This document shows, piece after piece, positions 47,766 through 58,490 of a DNA stretch of 64,000 bases. The stretch comes from Cylicocyclus nassatus (Eukaryota; Nematoda; Chromadorea; Rhabditida; Strongylidae). A program made the translations under genes and the position numbers. The notes under the pieces were generated by a model. It was not told the DNA's origin, did not search any database, and saw nothing but the letters and a program-made list of their open reading frames with translations. Every line of letters starts with the position of its first letter. The first letter of the stretch is position 1. The stretch lies in contig CATQJL010000112.1 in the NCBI GenBank assembly GCA_958299035.1, positions 61,115,823-61,179,822 on the forward strand, written 5' to 3'.

Positions 47766-49680
47766 CTAGATGGCTCGTCTTCACGTGGCAGCAGGTCTCA
47801 GCACAAAAGTTTCCATTTGTACCTGTCCCTCGCTTAAGACATCCACGATCTTCTTGGTTGCCATCGGTGGCTGCGTCTACGAGTTCCAGGTGCGATAATC
47901 GTATCCAGCTGATTTCTCAGCTGGTTCATCCGTTCCACGAACATATCTGCCGATCTCGTTGGTTGTCTTCCTCGGGGACGTTTGCTTCGCGAGGAATCCA
48001 CTCAGATGTTCTTAGTGTCCATCCGTCGTCTGTTCTCCTCATGATGTGACCGGCCCATAGGTGTTTCGCTTTCGCAATTTATTCCGCTGGGTCACGAAGA
48101 TGGAACATTTTTCTCATAGCCGTACTGCGAAGTCCGACTAGATGTTGCTTGCTCGAGTCATCTTTAGAAGATCACGCTCTAGCGCTCTGCTCAGATAATC
48201 GCCGGGGCAGGCGGTCCGCAAAGCCGCACTCTTCTGCAAGCGGTCAGCAGAATTTTGGGGCGTGACCAAAACTTCAGCGAGCAGTGCTTCCTTTACTGTC
48301 TAATGTTCTGCCAGCGGGCAGCAAACAGAATTGTCTGCAGGCGCTGGTCAAATAATCTCTCTCAGCAAACGCTGGCCGAACTTTCAGCAGGCGCTCGGAC
48401 TCTCTTTATGCAGTTTCGGGCTTACGTCGAGCACAGGTAAGACTCTGTGTGGCAGAGGTGTCACCGTTGGTTTGACTACTCAAGTTTGAGGTACTTTCTC
48501 TTGGCGGAAAGCATCTGAGGGCTGCGCGGTCCTCCACAAAGGACCGTGCGGCCCTCGAAAATTTTGCATTTTCTCGCGGAAAGTCCGCTAGAATATGCAA
48601 AATTCCGCCACTGCGCCGCAGCTAATCTATGAGGAAACCGCGATTGTTCTTCAAGCATTCGTCTAAAATTTCGCTAAATTCTTCCAAATATCTGCAAGCG
48701 GACCGCAAGAAATCAGCGAACTATTTTTCCGGTGAACGCCCGCTCATAAGTCGCATGGCCGCCTGCCCCCGGCGATTACCTGAGTGGTTGGTCCTTAAAG
48801 CTTCCGACGTGGCTACGGTGTCAGCCCAAGTCTCATCTGCGTTACAGAGCGCCGGGAGAACGGTTGAGTCGAACAGGTGGGCACTAAAATCCGAGTCCGT
48901 CAGCTGGTCGGTGGCTTCCTTCAGAGGCTCGAAAGCGGGGCCTAGGCTGCTCTTCTTCTCCTATTGACTTCTTACCTCAAGTTGTTCCTTACGTTCAGTG
49001 GACGTCTGAATTACACATAAGAAGACGTCTCCATAATAGCGGTGCCTTTCAATTCCATTTCTGCATCTTCGCAAACGGCGTTTTTCATGAACTGAGTCTT
49101 CTTCCGATTTGCTCGCAATCCGATCTTCTTCCCTACTTGTTCAGTTCCTTCAGCATGGTCTCTGCTTCGGTGATACTGCTCGAAAAAACAACGATGTCGT
49201 CCGCAAAACGAAGGTAGGACAGGAATCTCTTATCAACTCGTATGCCTCTCTCGTCCCAGTCCAGTGATTTCATCACCCACTGCAAGGCCGCCGTGAACAG
49301 CTTTGGCGAAATAGTGTCGCCTTGTCGAACCCGATTCCCAATTGCAATGGACAGGAGGCGCTGGAATAGCTGCATCGTTGTTGTACAGTTCTTGTAGCAG
49401 TCAGCTAGTGTCCTCACGTAAGCTGGGTCCACTCCTTGATCGACCAGCGCTGACAGAATGGCATTCGTGTCGACGTTGTCGAAGGCTTTGTCATCGACGA
49501 AGGTAAGGACAGGAGGCAGCCGGTATTCCTGGCAGACTTCTATGACTCGTAACCGTCTGAATGTGGTCTATGCAACTGGATCCACTGCGGAATCCAGCTT
49601 GTTCTTGGGGTTGAACTTCATCCAGCGTCCTAGATATGCAAGCGAGGATAATCTTCGTGAAAAGTTTGTAGCGCATTGGC
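47766..49680 (-). mobile_element. Broken RTE-type non-LTR retrotransposon (reverse transcriptase part)
   Basis: Reading the minus strand from 49680 down: YKLFTKIILACISR and EQAGFRSGSSCIDHIQT, then VRQGDTISPKLFTA, then the polymerase box YLRFADDIVVF, then IGLRANRKKTQF after a frame break at about 49135, then RAHLFDST-like sequence and, near 48000, MRRTDDGWTLRTSEWIP. These are successive blocks of an RTE-clade reverse transcriptase and its C-terminal region. The endonuclease is missing (5' truncation at about 49680). It has frame breaks and stops, and a 595-bp element (48190-48784) is inserted. It is dead. Confidence 0.85.
48190..48784. mobile_element. MITE inserted in the RTE element, CTCAG termini
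   Basis: CTCAGATAATCGCCGGGGCA at the left end and TGCCCCCGGCGATTACCTGA-G at the right are complementary. The LINE coding sequence resumes across it (ALRTNH, then ALERDLLKMTRAS), fixing the borders. Inner parts include a hairpin around GGTCCTCCACAAAGGACC. A related copy lies at 50012-50262. Confidence 0.8.
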
Positions 49681-49837
49681 CGTATTCTCGCGGGCTTTCC
49701 CCGAGAATATGCAGAATTTTCGAGGGCCGCACGGTCCTTTGTAAAGGACTACACAGCCCACAGGTACCTTCCGCTCACAGAAAGTATCCTAAACTCCGGT
49801 AATTAAACCATCGATGAGCCTCTGCCATATAGAATAT

Positions 49838-50008
49838 TAGGTAAGCGCTAGACTAAGCGACATTTTGTTCAGCTACAAAAGTCGCGCAGAATTAACATTA
49901 ATTTTGCGCACGACTGCAGCTGAAGCAGGCATTCATGCGCAAAAATAATGTCAATTCTGCGCGCCTTTTGCAGCTGAACAAAATAGTCGCTTAGTCTGGC
50001 GCCTACCT
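49838..50008. repeat. Foldback element, 171 bp
   Basis: GACTAAGCGACATTTTGTTCAGCTACAAAAG-type left arm and its complement CTTTTGCAGCTGAACAAAAT/AGTCGCTTAGTC pair almost throughout, around a centre at about 49918. Confidence 0.8.
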
Positions 50009-50011
50009 TAC

Positions 50012-50262
50012 ATACCTTCGCTCGGCGTACGCCCGAAACCGCGTAGAAAGAGCCAGAGCGCCTGCTGAAAGTTTGGCCCGCGCTTGCTGAAAGAGGTTAT
50101 TTGATGAGCGCTTGCAGCAAATTTCGTGTTGCTGCCCTCTGACAGAACACGGAAGTACCGTTCGCTAAGGTTTGGCCACGCCCCCAAAATTCTACTGATT
50201 GCTAGCAGAAAAGCGCGACTTTGCAGACCGCCTGCCCCCGGCGAGTATCTGAGAAATGTTGG
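50012..50262. repeat. Partial inverted copy of the 48190-48784 element
   Basis: AGAGCGCCTGCTGAAAGTTT to CGCCTGCCCCCGGCGAGTAT matches the left 230 bases of the 48190-48784 element in reverse orientation. Confidence 0.7.
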
Positions 50263-50550
50263 CAAGGTTTTTTGGATTCTGGCTTCGATGTTAACATGTT
50301 GCTGCATGTTGCAAGCATGATAGGATTGTTTCTTACTGCCGCACTGACAGCACTGACTGCAGGTGATTGCAGCTGACCGCACCGGTTGCAGCTGACTGCA
50401 GCTGGCTGCAGCACGTTCAGTAAAAAGAAAGAACGATCCGATTACGACCGACACACCTTGAATGAGGCCTAGGAAAATCATAAAGTGATTTCACTCCTTT
50501 AGTCAGTTTCTAGCCAATCACCTAAACGTCAATGATTGATTTTGCAATAT

Positions 50551-51230
50551 CTCAGGGACTCGCGCCGTGCGGACGGCCAACGACGACTTTACAATCGCTC
50601 GTCGGTGTGTGCGGTTGTACGGTCGTCAAGGGCCGTTGGAACGCTTAACGCGGGGCGCCCGCACGGTCTCTAATGTTCGCCGCTTGCGCGAGGAAGGTCG
50701 GCCGCTCGCTTGCTGTTGGAGTAGATGTATATGGAATATCTTGACCATTTTTCTTGGATAGATCAATCTTTTCACATTTTGGGAACATGGATCGATGCTT
50801 GCGCGATGGCCAAACTTTTCATGGGGAAGCCCACTCCATCACTCTGATAACTTTAGCTTCACACAGGTCCATCCAGCTTTGCTGGTGAAAGAAAATGTTG
50901 ATAACACGATATCTCAATGCTTATCCAGCCTAAACACTGCGTCGCATCTCACACAGGTGCCGTTTACGCTCATAACGTGTGAAAATAGTGAGCAGAAAAT
51001 AGAGGTCACTGTCGGGCGCTTGCACGGCAACAGGTAATGCCGACCGATAAGACGGACGCATTGCCGGCCGCTCGCTAGAGCAACTGTATTGCATGCCGGC
51101 ACGGTAACATTGCCTGCCGCTAGGACGGCGCTCCAGCTGTTTGCCGCACGCACGGAAGCTTTAGACTTATGCCGACCGCTTGTACGCTAGCCCTTAAAGG
51201 AGGACCGCTCGCACGACGCGAATCCCTGAG
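50551..51230. repeat. Element with CTCAGGGA termini, 680 bp
   Basis: CTCAGGGACTCGCGCCGTGC at the left and GCACGACGCGAATCCCTGAG at the right are complementary. The interior is GC-rich with repeated CGCTTGCACGG-type strings and contains the dispersed short repeat (50929-50984). Confidence 0.75.
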
Positions 51231-51289
51231 ATCAAATGATGCAATGGTGCTGTACACGAACTAAAGGCCTTATCTTTCTACGTGGTCAT

Positions 51290-51610
51290 GCTGCGGCCGC
51301 TGCGGTACCACGCGTTTCATAGGTCACAGACGCAGACCAAGAGTTCAGCAACGTGCGACTGCCGCAAGAGGGGGGGGGGGGTCGTAAAGTGCTCAGACAC
51401 TCGCGGTTGAGTCGCGCAGGGCAAGACGATGTGTCGTCAACGAAAGCCTGGGCGACTCGCGAAATCGGTGTCGCGGCAAAATCAGGACACCTGATTTTGT
51501 ATCGCGGCAGAAGTGCGCGACAAAATTGGGGCAAAATCGGGACACCTGCGCGAGACACCAAAATGTCACGGTCGCGTTTGGAGCACGCGGCCTACGCCCT
51601 TATTTAACAG
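51290..51610. repeat. GC-rich repeat related to 53985-54135
   Basis: GTCGCGGCAAAATCAGGACA and CGACAAAATTGGGGCAAAAT, with CTCAGACACTCGCGGTTGAG, resemble in reverse order 53985-54135 (GTCGCGACAAAATCGCACCA, CAACCGCGAGTGTCTGAG). It also holds a run of 12 G near 51371. Neither looks coding. Confidence 0.55.
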
Positions 51611-51885
51611 GTTCTTGCGTCTTCTGTGTCCTTTCTCACGCTTCCCTTTTCACTTACCTAACGTCTTTGATCTCCATGGGTCCCACTTCTTATGCTTGTA
51701 ACTTTTCTGCTAATAAAACACAGTCTTACGTCGCGAAGTTTATTAACAAATACACAAGATCTTCTCGAGCAGCGTTTACAATAACATCGAAATGACATGC
51801 ACAGTAAGCAGCAAGTATAGGAATCAAAGCACCGCAACCACGACACAAGCTTACGAAAGAACTACGATTAAGAATGACAACAACA

Positions 51886-53471
51886 TTAATTTTCTACGAT
51901 TACTTCAACTTCATCTACAACGAAAGCAGTCTTCTGGATCGTTACGTCTTCTTTGGTAACACTGCTGCCTTCGACCACGACGCGCTTTTTCTGAAAATAA
52001 AAATTTATTGTTACCAGGATCGCATAAAAAATGAATCACCTTTGATGGAAGGAGCATGGACCTATCAGGGTCAAAATGATACCTCCGAATGTCTTCCCTG
52101 CAAAATTATAGTTCAGAAGTATTGCTTTCTTTATGAGAAAACTCACAAAGCTCTCCCATTTGCTACCCTCGCTTTACCGCTCCATGTTACTCTTTACTCT
52201 GAGAGGACGTGGAATAATTTTTCGCGAGCGTCGTCATTTTCGGCTAAGTCCAACCACCACCTAAATTCTAGTGCACATGAAGGTCTTTCGAGAACTTACT
52301 ATACATACTTATTTGGATTCCGTTTATGCTCATCTGGCGTCCGCAGAAGTTGGTCGCGGTATAGGCCAAGAACGTCAAAGATGAAACCTAAATCAGTTAT
52401 TGAAAGTAATGTACTCAAACACACATTGACCCACTTATTAAGAAATCGACTAATCCTTCCGGGAGGTCCTTAAGAGGGTCAAAATTTCCCTTCTTCCGCT
52501 CTGTCTACAGGCGTACTGTTGAATTTCCGTAATTGGTTCGCAGGCCTAAACGGTGATTACAAGACAACCTCATCATCTTCATCTATTTGTCGCTTACATT
52601 TAGAAAGAAGTGGCGCAAAAAGTCGAGCACCAAAAGGAAATGATAATGCATATGCGCGCGTTTTGGTCTCTGCCACTTTTCCATGACTTCAACCATATTA
52701 AACTCCTGAAACCCAATTTTTCCTCGTTGACTGAGAATAGTGTCTAAAGACCTTGAAGGGTGGTGCACTCTCACGATGCCAAACCCTGGATGTATTGTTT
52801 CTAACTTTCTGGCAACGACTTCTCTTGATTTTTTGCAATGTGAAAAGTAGTCCTTTTCAACTCTTTGTCTGTTCCCTCAGCTTAGATAGCTTAGATAGGC
52901 GCTTTTGAGCGCTTTTGGGCGCTTTTGAGCGAACTCTGGCCACGGCCTGAGGGCGTAATTCGCTCCATGCAACGTCAGTGTCACAAGAATTGCCAACCCC
53001 TACCAGAAACTGGTCAAATAAGGACATAATTATGGTTTTTTTTTTCGCATAAAATATTGAGAAAAAAAGAAAAGAGGACCAAAACGCGTCAAAAATTTGA
53101 AAAAGTAAGCCGCTTAAAAAATCGATAAAACTAGATATTCTGCATTTTATGAGAAAATGTTTTCGCGTGAACGTCGAAAAGAGGAAAGAGAGAACCAAGA
53201 CGCTGCAAAAATGAAAAAAGTGAGACACTTCCTTGCAAAAGCATCTGTCCACACATAAAAAGCCCAGCAAAACTTGATATTCGGCTTATATGAGTGAAAA
53301 TTCTACCAGTTACTTTCTGCCTGTAATGGGCACTCCTGTACATCGGAGATAAGACGATTCAGCTCCTTAACAGTTACTCTTTCATTATTTTTCTTAGCAA
53401 CCACAGTGTCCATTGAAGTATTCTCATCAGAGCCTCGCTCGTCGATCTTTGTCATCCCGTGTAGAACGGGC
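51886..53471 (-). CDS. Unrecognised conserved-looking gene, five exons defined
   Basis: Minus-strand exons in order: 53471-53314, 52875-52598, 52504-52435, 52387-52309, 52097-52040, 51990-51886 (TAA). All phases join: 1-52 codons-1, 2-92 codons, 23 codons-1, 2-25 codons-2, 1-19 codons, 34 codons plus stop. Splice sites include AAT|GTAAGC, AA|GTATGT, AAG|GTGATT, TTTTGCAG and TTTTCAG. Translation blocks are ERVTVKELNRLISDVQECPL; DYFSHCKKSREVVARKLETI; HPGFGIVRVHHPSRSLDTIL; NFDPLKDLPEGLVDFLISFI; DVLGLYRDQLLRTPDEHKR; and KKRVVVEGSSVTKEDVTIQK. It is soluble with no signal peptide or transmembrane segment in this part. More exons probably lie upstream near 53640-53700 (GLRQKAREFFPDELLSLSSQ), but the junction is unresolved. 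The acceptor at 52876 is atypical (CTGAG) and falls at the end of a small inverted repeat. I do not recognise the family. Confidence 0.72.
52874..52953. repeat. Small inverted repeat at a splice acceptor
   Basis: CCCTCAG (52874-52880) and CTGAGGG (52947-52953) border 66 bases containing GCGCTTTTGAGCGCTTTTGG tandem units. On the minus strand its end supplies the AG used by the 52598-52875 exon. Confidence 0.5.
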
Positions 53472-53782
53472 CTATAGATAGAGAATTACAATAATACAGC
53501 CCAAGACAAGCAAGAAAATGAGGCAGCCTCAAGAATGGAAAAAGGAGTAGCAGACTACATGAAAACATGAGCTCAAAATGCACAAGAAAAGAACTGGGAG
53601 AAGACAGATTCATCGAATAACAAAGGTAAAAAAACTTGTGATGAAAGGGACAGCAGTTCATCAGGAAAAAACTCCCTAGCTTTCTGACGCAATCCACGTA
53701 CTTGACATAAAATGAGCGACTTTGGATGCAAATTGTACCTTACAGTACTAACGGTGGTGATGAGAAAATCTTATCAATTTAG

Positions 53783-53889
53783 GAGTAGCTGAACACGAAT
53801 ATCAAGAAAAAACTTTTCACGTAGAAATTTTCAAAAAACTACAGCTAGCGCTTGAAAAATGCACTTATGACGAAAGATTTTGTAGAACA
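53783..53889 (+). CDS. Weak candidate exon on the plus strand
   Basis: After ATTTAG (ends 53782) a 107-nt frame reads VAEHEYQEKTFHVEIFKKL and QLALEKCTYDERFCRT, up to a possible GTATAA donor. It is protein-like, but no partner exon was found. A later + frame (54167-54442) is lysine-rich and also unplaced. Confidence 0.25.
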
Positions 53890-54449
53890 GTATAAAATAA
53901 CAATTGACAGAGTATTTCAAATCAAAAGGAAGAGAAAAAGCAACAAATGCTGGGAAGAACTGACGTATAGGTGCATTATCTCGAAATCTCCTCGCCCGTC
54001 GCGACAAAATCGCACCAAAATTGGGACGAAACTAAAATGATGACTCGCGCCGGTCCACCGGATTTCGGTGCGAACGCCCATTTTGTGGGCGGATCCCCTG
54101 CGCTACTCAACCGCGAGTGTCTGAGTGGGCAACTAAGGTGAGGAGGGGTCGTAAGAGGAAGTAGTTTTGCCGAAAACCGCAAGCTCAAACGGAAAACAAA
54201 AGCGGATAACCAGTACATGTTCTTCACAAAATTTCAAAAAAAAAAGTAGAAATAAAAATAGTAAGGATAAAAATTATTCAGGAATTCTCAAAAAAAAAAC
54301 GTTTCCAAGAGCTCAAAACACTTCTGAAGGATGCAAGATTTATAAGATTTCGAAATGTGTTGACTGGCTTACAAATCTTGGTTCCGAAGCCTCCCTGAAG
54401 TGTCACACACTCGACAAAAACGAATATTTTTACCGACGATGATCACCAA

Positions 54450-55160
54450 TAATTTTTGAATCTTTTTAAATGCGTTTTAAGGGCCCGTAAAACCTATCTG
54501 TACTTTGGAGAAGCTCTGCTACATTTGTACAAAAACTGGTCTTATTTCGTAGTCTGTGAATTTTTTACGATTTTTTGTAAGCCGACAAGAACTGATTTAA
54601 GGGGGTCGTATCTGGGTCGCATCTAAATTTCTCGGGAGCCATTGAAGCTTGTTGGCTGCAATCGAGCTGTTATACGAAGCCATTCTCCTATTTTCTATCA
54701 TAAAAATTTTAGGCCGTTTTATAACTCCTCTGATGAGTTACAAAATTTCAAGATCAAAAATCCCAGTTTTTGCTTTTTAGGATCGCATCTGAAATTTCGA
54801 GAGTCGCATCTAGATTTTTTCGAGCTCACTGCTCCTCAATGGCTGAAACTTTTTTCATGGATAGTCTGGGCACAATACTACATAGCCTATTCATTACGGC
54901 CTCTCAGTCTTTCCCTGACCTTAGTTACGAATATTTTACCGTGCTCATGCACGTTTTTGACATCGTTCTGGAAGGCTAAAACGTTTTTTTTTCGTAGGAA
55001 AATCTGTACAGTAGGTAGAATGTAGACTTTCAATTAAAAGACAGTTTTCACGCTTCGAAGATATCGTTTTTTCTCCTGCAAAAAAAAATTGTCGCGTACG
55101 GGATAGAACAACGGGACCATCATTAAAATCTATAACGTTTTAAATTCCCGAACCATAGTC
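54450..55160. other. No gene seen
   Basis: A 127-codon + frame (54642-55025) contains a local repetition of GGTCGCATCTAAATTTC-like strings and no domain. I treat it as non-coding. Confidence 0.4.
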
Positions 55161-55162
55161 TA

Positions 55163-55839
55163 CAGGGTGTCCAAAAAATGTATCGAACGTTCGATCGTTA
55201 ACATCTCTCTTCTATAGAAGTCTTTTTCCTTGCTTCAGGTACCAGTCTGTAGAGCTGGCTTCAACTTAGATTTGCATTATAGAACGAATCATTCATCTCT
55301 CTTCATTACTGTAGGATTACGGTAGAAACTTCAAAGAGAATTTTAAGCAATGAAAGGCCATATTTTGCTTCAGAAAGGAAACAAAACAGCCTGAAAACTT
55401 TTACACTAGGCTAATTAGAGCTGCTGATTATAACTGTAAAGTTCCCAATTTATTATGATGTCTCATTGAAGAGTTATGCCAGGTAAGAGGTAGCGGCCAT
55501 TTTTTCAATGTTCCTAAAAAGTGCGGTTACACCGTTTAGAAAACTTCGTAATCTTGTGAATAGTTGAGTATTGAATTCAGTGTCCATAACACCCCAATAC
55601 ACAAGTTTTCACATTTTTTTGAAAAATTTTGAAACGGCAGCTTTTTCCACATTGACACCATATGTTCCAAGTTTCTACCGTAATCCTTCAGTAATGAAGA
55701 GAGATGGGTGATCCGTTCTATACTGCAAATCTAAGTTGAAGCCAGCTCTACAAAACGGTACCTGAAGCAAGGCAAAAGACTTCTTGGGGAGAGAGATATT
55801 AACGATCAAACGTTCAATACACTTTTTTGGGACACCCTG
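55163..55839. mobile_element. Mariner-type non-autonomous element with long inverted repeats
   Basis: CAGGGTGTCCAAAAAATGTA at the left and TTTTTTGGGACACCCTG at the right are mariner-like termini, flanked by TA on both sides (55161-55162, 55840-55841). Arms of about 170 bp pair (CTTCAACTTAGATTTGCATT with its complement at about 55725; TACTGTAGGATTACGGTAG with its partner at about 55677). The 330-bp centre has no transposase. Confidence 0.9.
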
Positions 55840-56445
55840 TATATCTTTCGGTACCACTGAACCATGAAAGGATTACGTTGTTCTGCTTTGTCAGATGATA
55901 TCCTTTCCATTCATATTTTCTCAAACACAATAAGCATAGCCAATTGTAAATTTTACTACTTACCCAAACTACATGAAATTATTTGTGAGGTTTTTGAATG
56001 GTGAAGCATTACTTGCATTATCTCCTTGCAAGTAGCTATTTTTCTCTGACCTATAATTTGAGGTCCATTGGCAGGCATCTTTTGTGATTGACATTCGTTT
56101 ATGCAGGATACCGCAAAAGGAAGTGGAGGAGGGGTAGGGGGGGGGTATCATCGTCCCGATGATACCTCTACCCTCGCCGCGACCCCAGGTCACGCCTGAA
56201 TAGGCGTGGCCCAAGACATCCACCCTTTTACCACTCGTACACTTGACCAAGCTCTTGTATACACGCTCTTGCTACTCGCTGTAATCTTGTTAATAAACCT
56301 GAACCACCGTCTTTTCCACTTGTATTCGCGTTACGGGCAAAACCCCCCAAGAGTCTCTAGTACCCGCAATAGCTTGGTGCATCGGCCAAAGTTGCCACTT
56401 ACTCCCGCATCTCAGAGTGACATCTGTGTTAGCCAGGAGTCGAGA

Positions 56446-56575
56446 CCAGGGCCCGGCGGGGGTGGCGCTTTCACAAGCTGGATATCGTTTTTGGCCCGAA
56501 AAAGCAAAGGGGAAGTCGTATTTTGGGGTCCGGGGCGGAGCCTCGGACCCCAAAATACGACTCCCCCTTTGTTTA
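56446..56575. repeat. CAGGGCCCGGC-family end plus perfect hairpin
   Basis: CAGGGCCCGGCGGGGGTGGC begins a segment shared, in inverted order, with 58379-58490 (GATATCGTTTT, AAAGGGGAAGTCGTA). It includes a hairpin at 56515-56561 (GTCGTATTTTGGGGTCCG and its complement). Confidence 0.7.
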
Positions 56576-57134
56576 CCGATAAACAATGCACATATCATTC
56601 TTTATTCATCATTCCTTGTTGATGCTACTGTCCTATGAACTTAGATTCCAGCAATGTGAAGATTCTGTGCTCCGATCGCTAGCCTGCCGGCAGGCGGGAA
56701 TTCAAATCGCAATTCTTGTAAGAGGAAAATAACAAAATAGGCTCGTTTTCAATGCACAAGTAACGATATGACACCAAATTTGCTGTATAGTTGGAGGACC
56801 ATGAGCACAAAAAAAGTATGAAAAATTATGAAAAACTTATGTGAATTAAAAAAATGGTAAGTGTTTTTCGAAATTAGGTGGCTCCCGCGCCACCTGGGAG
56901 CCACCTGGGGTGGCTCCCTGCTTCCCTTCACATAATTTCCCGGATTTCTTTACATAAATGTGGCCTAGGTCGAGAGTGTTACTACATGTTCAAATCCGCT
57001 TCCAAAACCACCAAGGCACCGCTTAGATACAGCCCCAAATAGGGTTCACAGCGTTATGATCGGCCTCGGACAGCGCGCTCCAATCGCAATCGGTGCACCT
57101 TGCACGGACAACGCGGAAACTTTGAGAATTTGAC

Positions 57135-57236
57135 TTTTTGACTTTTTGCCTCTCTTTGCTTTGCTTTTTGCTTTTTGCTTTCGCTCTTTTGAATCGTTTG
57201 TTTCCTTCGTTTTCCTTTATTCTGGCTGTTGCAGGC
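57135..57236 (+). promoter_or_regulatory. Pyrimidine-rich leader with acceptor just before the COPB2 ATG
   Basis: About 95 bases of T/C-rich sequence end in GGCTGTTGCAG, and the ATG follows two bases later. This arrangement is typical of a spliced-leader trans-splice acceptor in nematodes; an upstream 5'UTR exon is the alternative. Confidence 0.6.
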
Positions 57237-57732
57237 ATGCTGTCATCAAAAGTCGAGGAAATGTTTGTGACAAGATCGAGTCGAGTAAAATCGGTGGACC
57301 TTCATCCCACGGAAACGTGGCTATTGGCAGCCCTCTACAGTGGAAGCGTTCAGATGTGGGATTACAAGACTCAGCTGCTTCTGAAGTCTTTCAAAGTAGG
57401 TTTATTTTTTTGAATTTTCATGTTTTTTTTGTATGTTAGGCCCCGGCCAGACTCCGCTCAAGATAGCTCATCCACGAAAAGGGGCCTTTGGTGTTTTTGA
57501 GCGGTTTTGGGTTGTCCAATTGAAGTGTGGCTGGGGCCTTATGTTGCTTACTATGTTTCAATCCATATATCTTGCGCATTCTTTAGATATGTGATTTGCC
57601 AGTGCGCGCTGCCAAGTTTATTTCCCGCAGAAATTGGATTGTTACTGGCTCAGATGACATGCATGTCAGGATTTTCGACTACGGCACCTCGCACTTAGTT
57701 CACCAATTTGAGGCGCATTCGGACTACCTCAG
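57237..57732 (+). CDS. copb-2: Coatomer subunit beta-prime, first two coding exons (5' partial gene)
   Basis: Beta'-COP is a WD40 subunit of the COPI coat that forms Golgi-to-ER vesicles. Exon 1 is 57237-57395 (53 codons, donor AAA|GTAGGT); exon 2 is 57587-57732 (48 codons plus 2 nt, acceptor CTTTAG, donor AG|GTAGGT). The joined protein reads SSRVKSVDLHPTETWLLAAL, YSGSVQMWDYKTQ, then ICDLPVRAAKF, NWIVTGSDDMHVRIFDYGTS and HQFEAHSDYLR. This matches the start of beta'-COP through the second WD repeat. The first 14 residues differ from the usual RRLLSARSDRVK region. No third exon (expected to continue with SIVVHP-like sequence) is present before the BEL/Pao element, so the gene either continues beyond the window or is broken. 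Confidence 0.88.
57437..57542. repeat. MITE forming over half of COPB2 intron 1
   Basis: TAGGCCCCGGCCAGACT at the left and AGTGTGGCTGGGGCCTTA at the right are imperfectly complementary. It occupies 106 of the 191 intron bases. Confidence 0.65.
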
Positions 57733-57880
57733 GTAGGTGGAATGGTGCATTTATGCAAATATATTACATGAAATCGAATTTTTGCATTCATTTTTGTACA
57801 TTACATTTGTAATTTTTTGCTTTTTCCTTGTGCATTTTCCTTTATTTTCTTTTTATTCGTGTTTCTGGTCTGGACGATTC

Positions 57881-58080
57881 CTTAGTCGACAGACTTCTCG
57901 CGATTTGATCGTCGCCACTGAATCGCGATGAGACAACTGTTACAACATCAATCCATGCCGATCAACTTGCATTCGGTTGTGATACTTTTCCAGCCCGAAG
58001 TTTTTGATTGTGAATATGAATGAAAATCTTGGCGATTACATCGCGACGATTAAGTCGCGTGAAGTCTGTCCGGGGCCTTA
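57881..58080. repeat. Second copy of the GGCCTCGGAC-type MITE (COPB2 intron 2)
   Basis: It shares CGCGATTTGATCGTCGC, GACAACTGTTAC, CATGCCGATCA, CGGTTGTGATACTTTTCCAG and TCGCGTGAA with 41585-41785. The left terminus is altered. Confidence 0.8.
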
Positions 58081-58378
58081 GAGTGGACTCGTTCTAACAT
58101 TGTGTCCTCGCACATGACGTAGTCCGTCAGGATTTTGTCTCGCATCCGAGATGATTTCATCCCGAAGCACTGCTTTGGTATTCTAGAATACATTTGTTCG
58201 CAATGCTTAGAATGTGCTAGCCAACTCGTCTATTTTTGACTTCATCACAACCGCGCGCGAATTCTCGTCCAAGCCCATTACGTTTACATGCTCGATGGAT
58301 GCGCCAGGTTGATACTTGAACTTCGTGCCGTGCTGCCTGCCGTGCTTCGTGTCTTATTATTTATGTATATCTGTTTGT

Positions 58379-58490
58379 CAGGGACTTACGGGGATCAAAA
58401 ATAGGGTCAAAGGGGAAGTCGTAAGAAATTTTGGCTTCAAAGGGGATATCGTTTTCAAAATCCTGAAATGCCACCTCCTGCCGGGCCCTG
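58379..58490. repeat. Short CAGGG...CCCTG element just 5' of the BEL/Pao frame
   Basis: It begins CAGGGACTTACGGGGATC and ends GGTGGC-family complement GCCACCTCCTGCCGGGCCCTG. Related to 10918-11160 and 56446-56575. Confidence 0.6.

Noticed and set aside
51874..52473. 199-codon plus-strand frame
   Set aside because: It is the antisense of four well-defined minus-strand exons and their introns.
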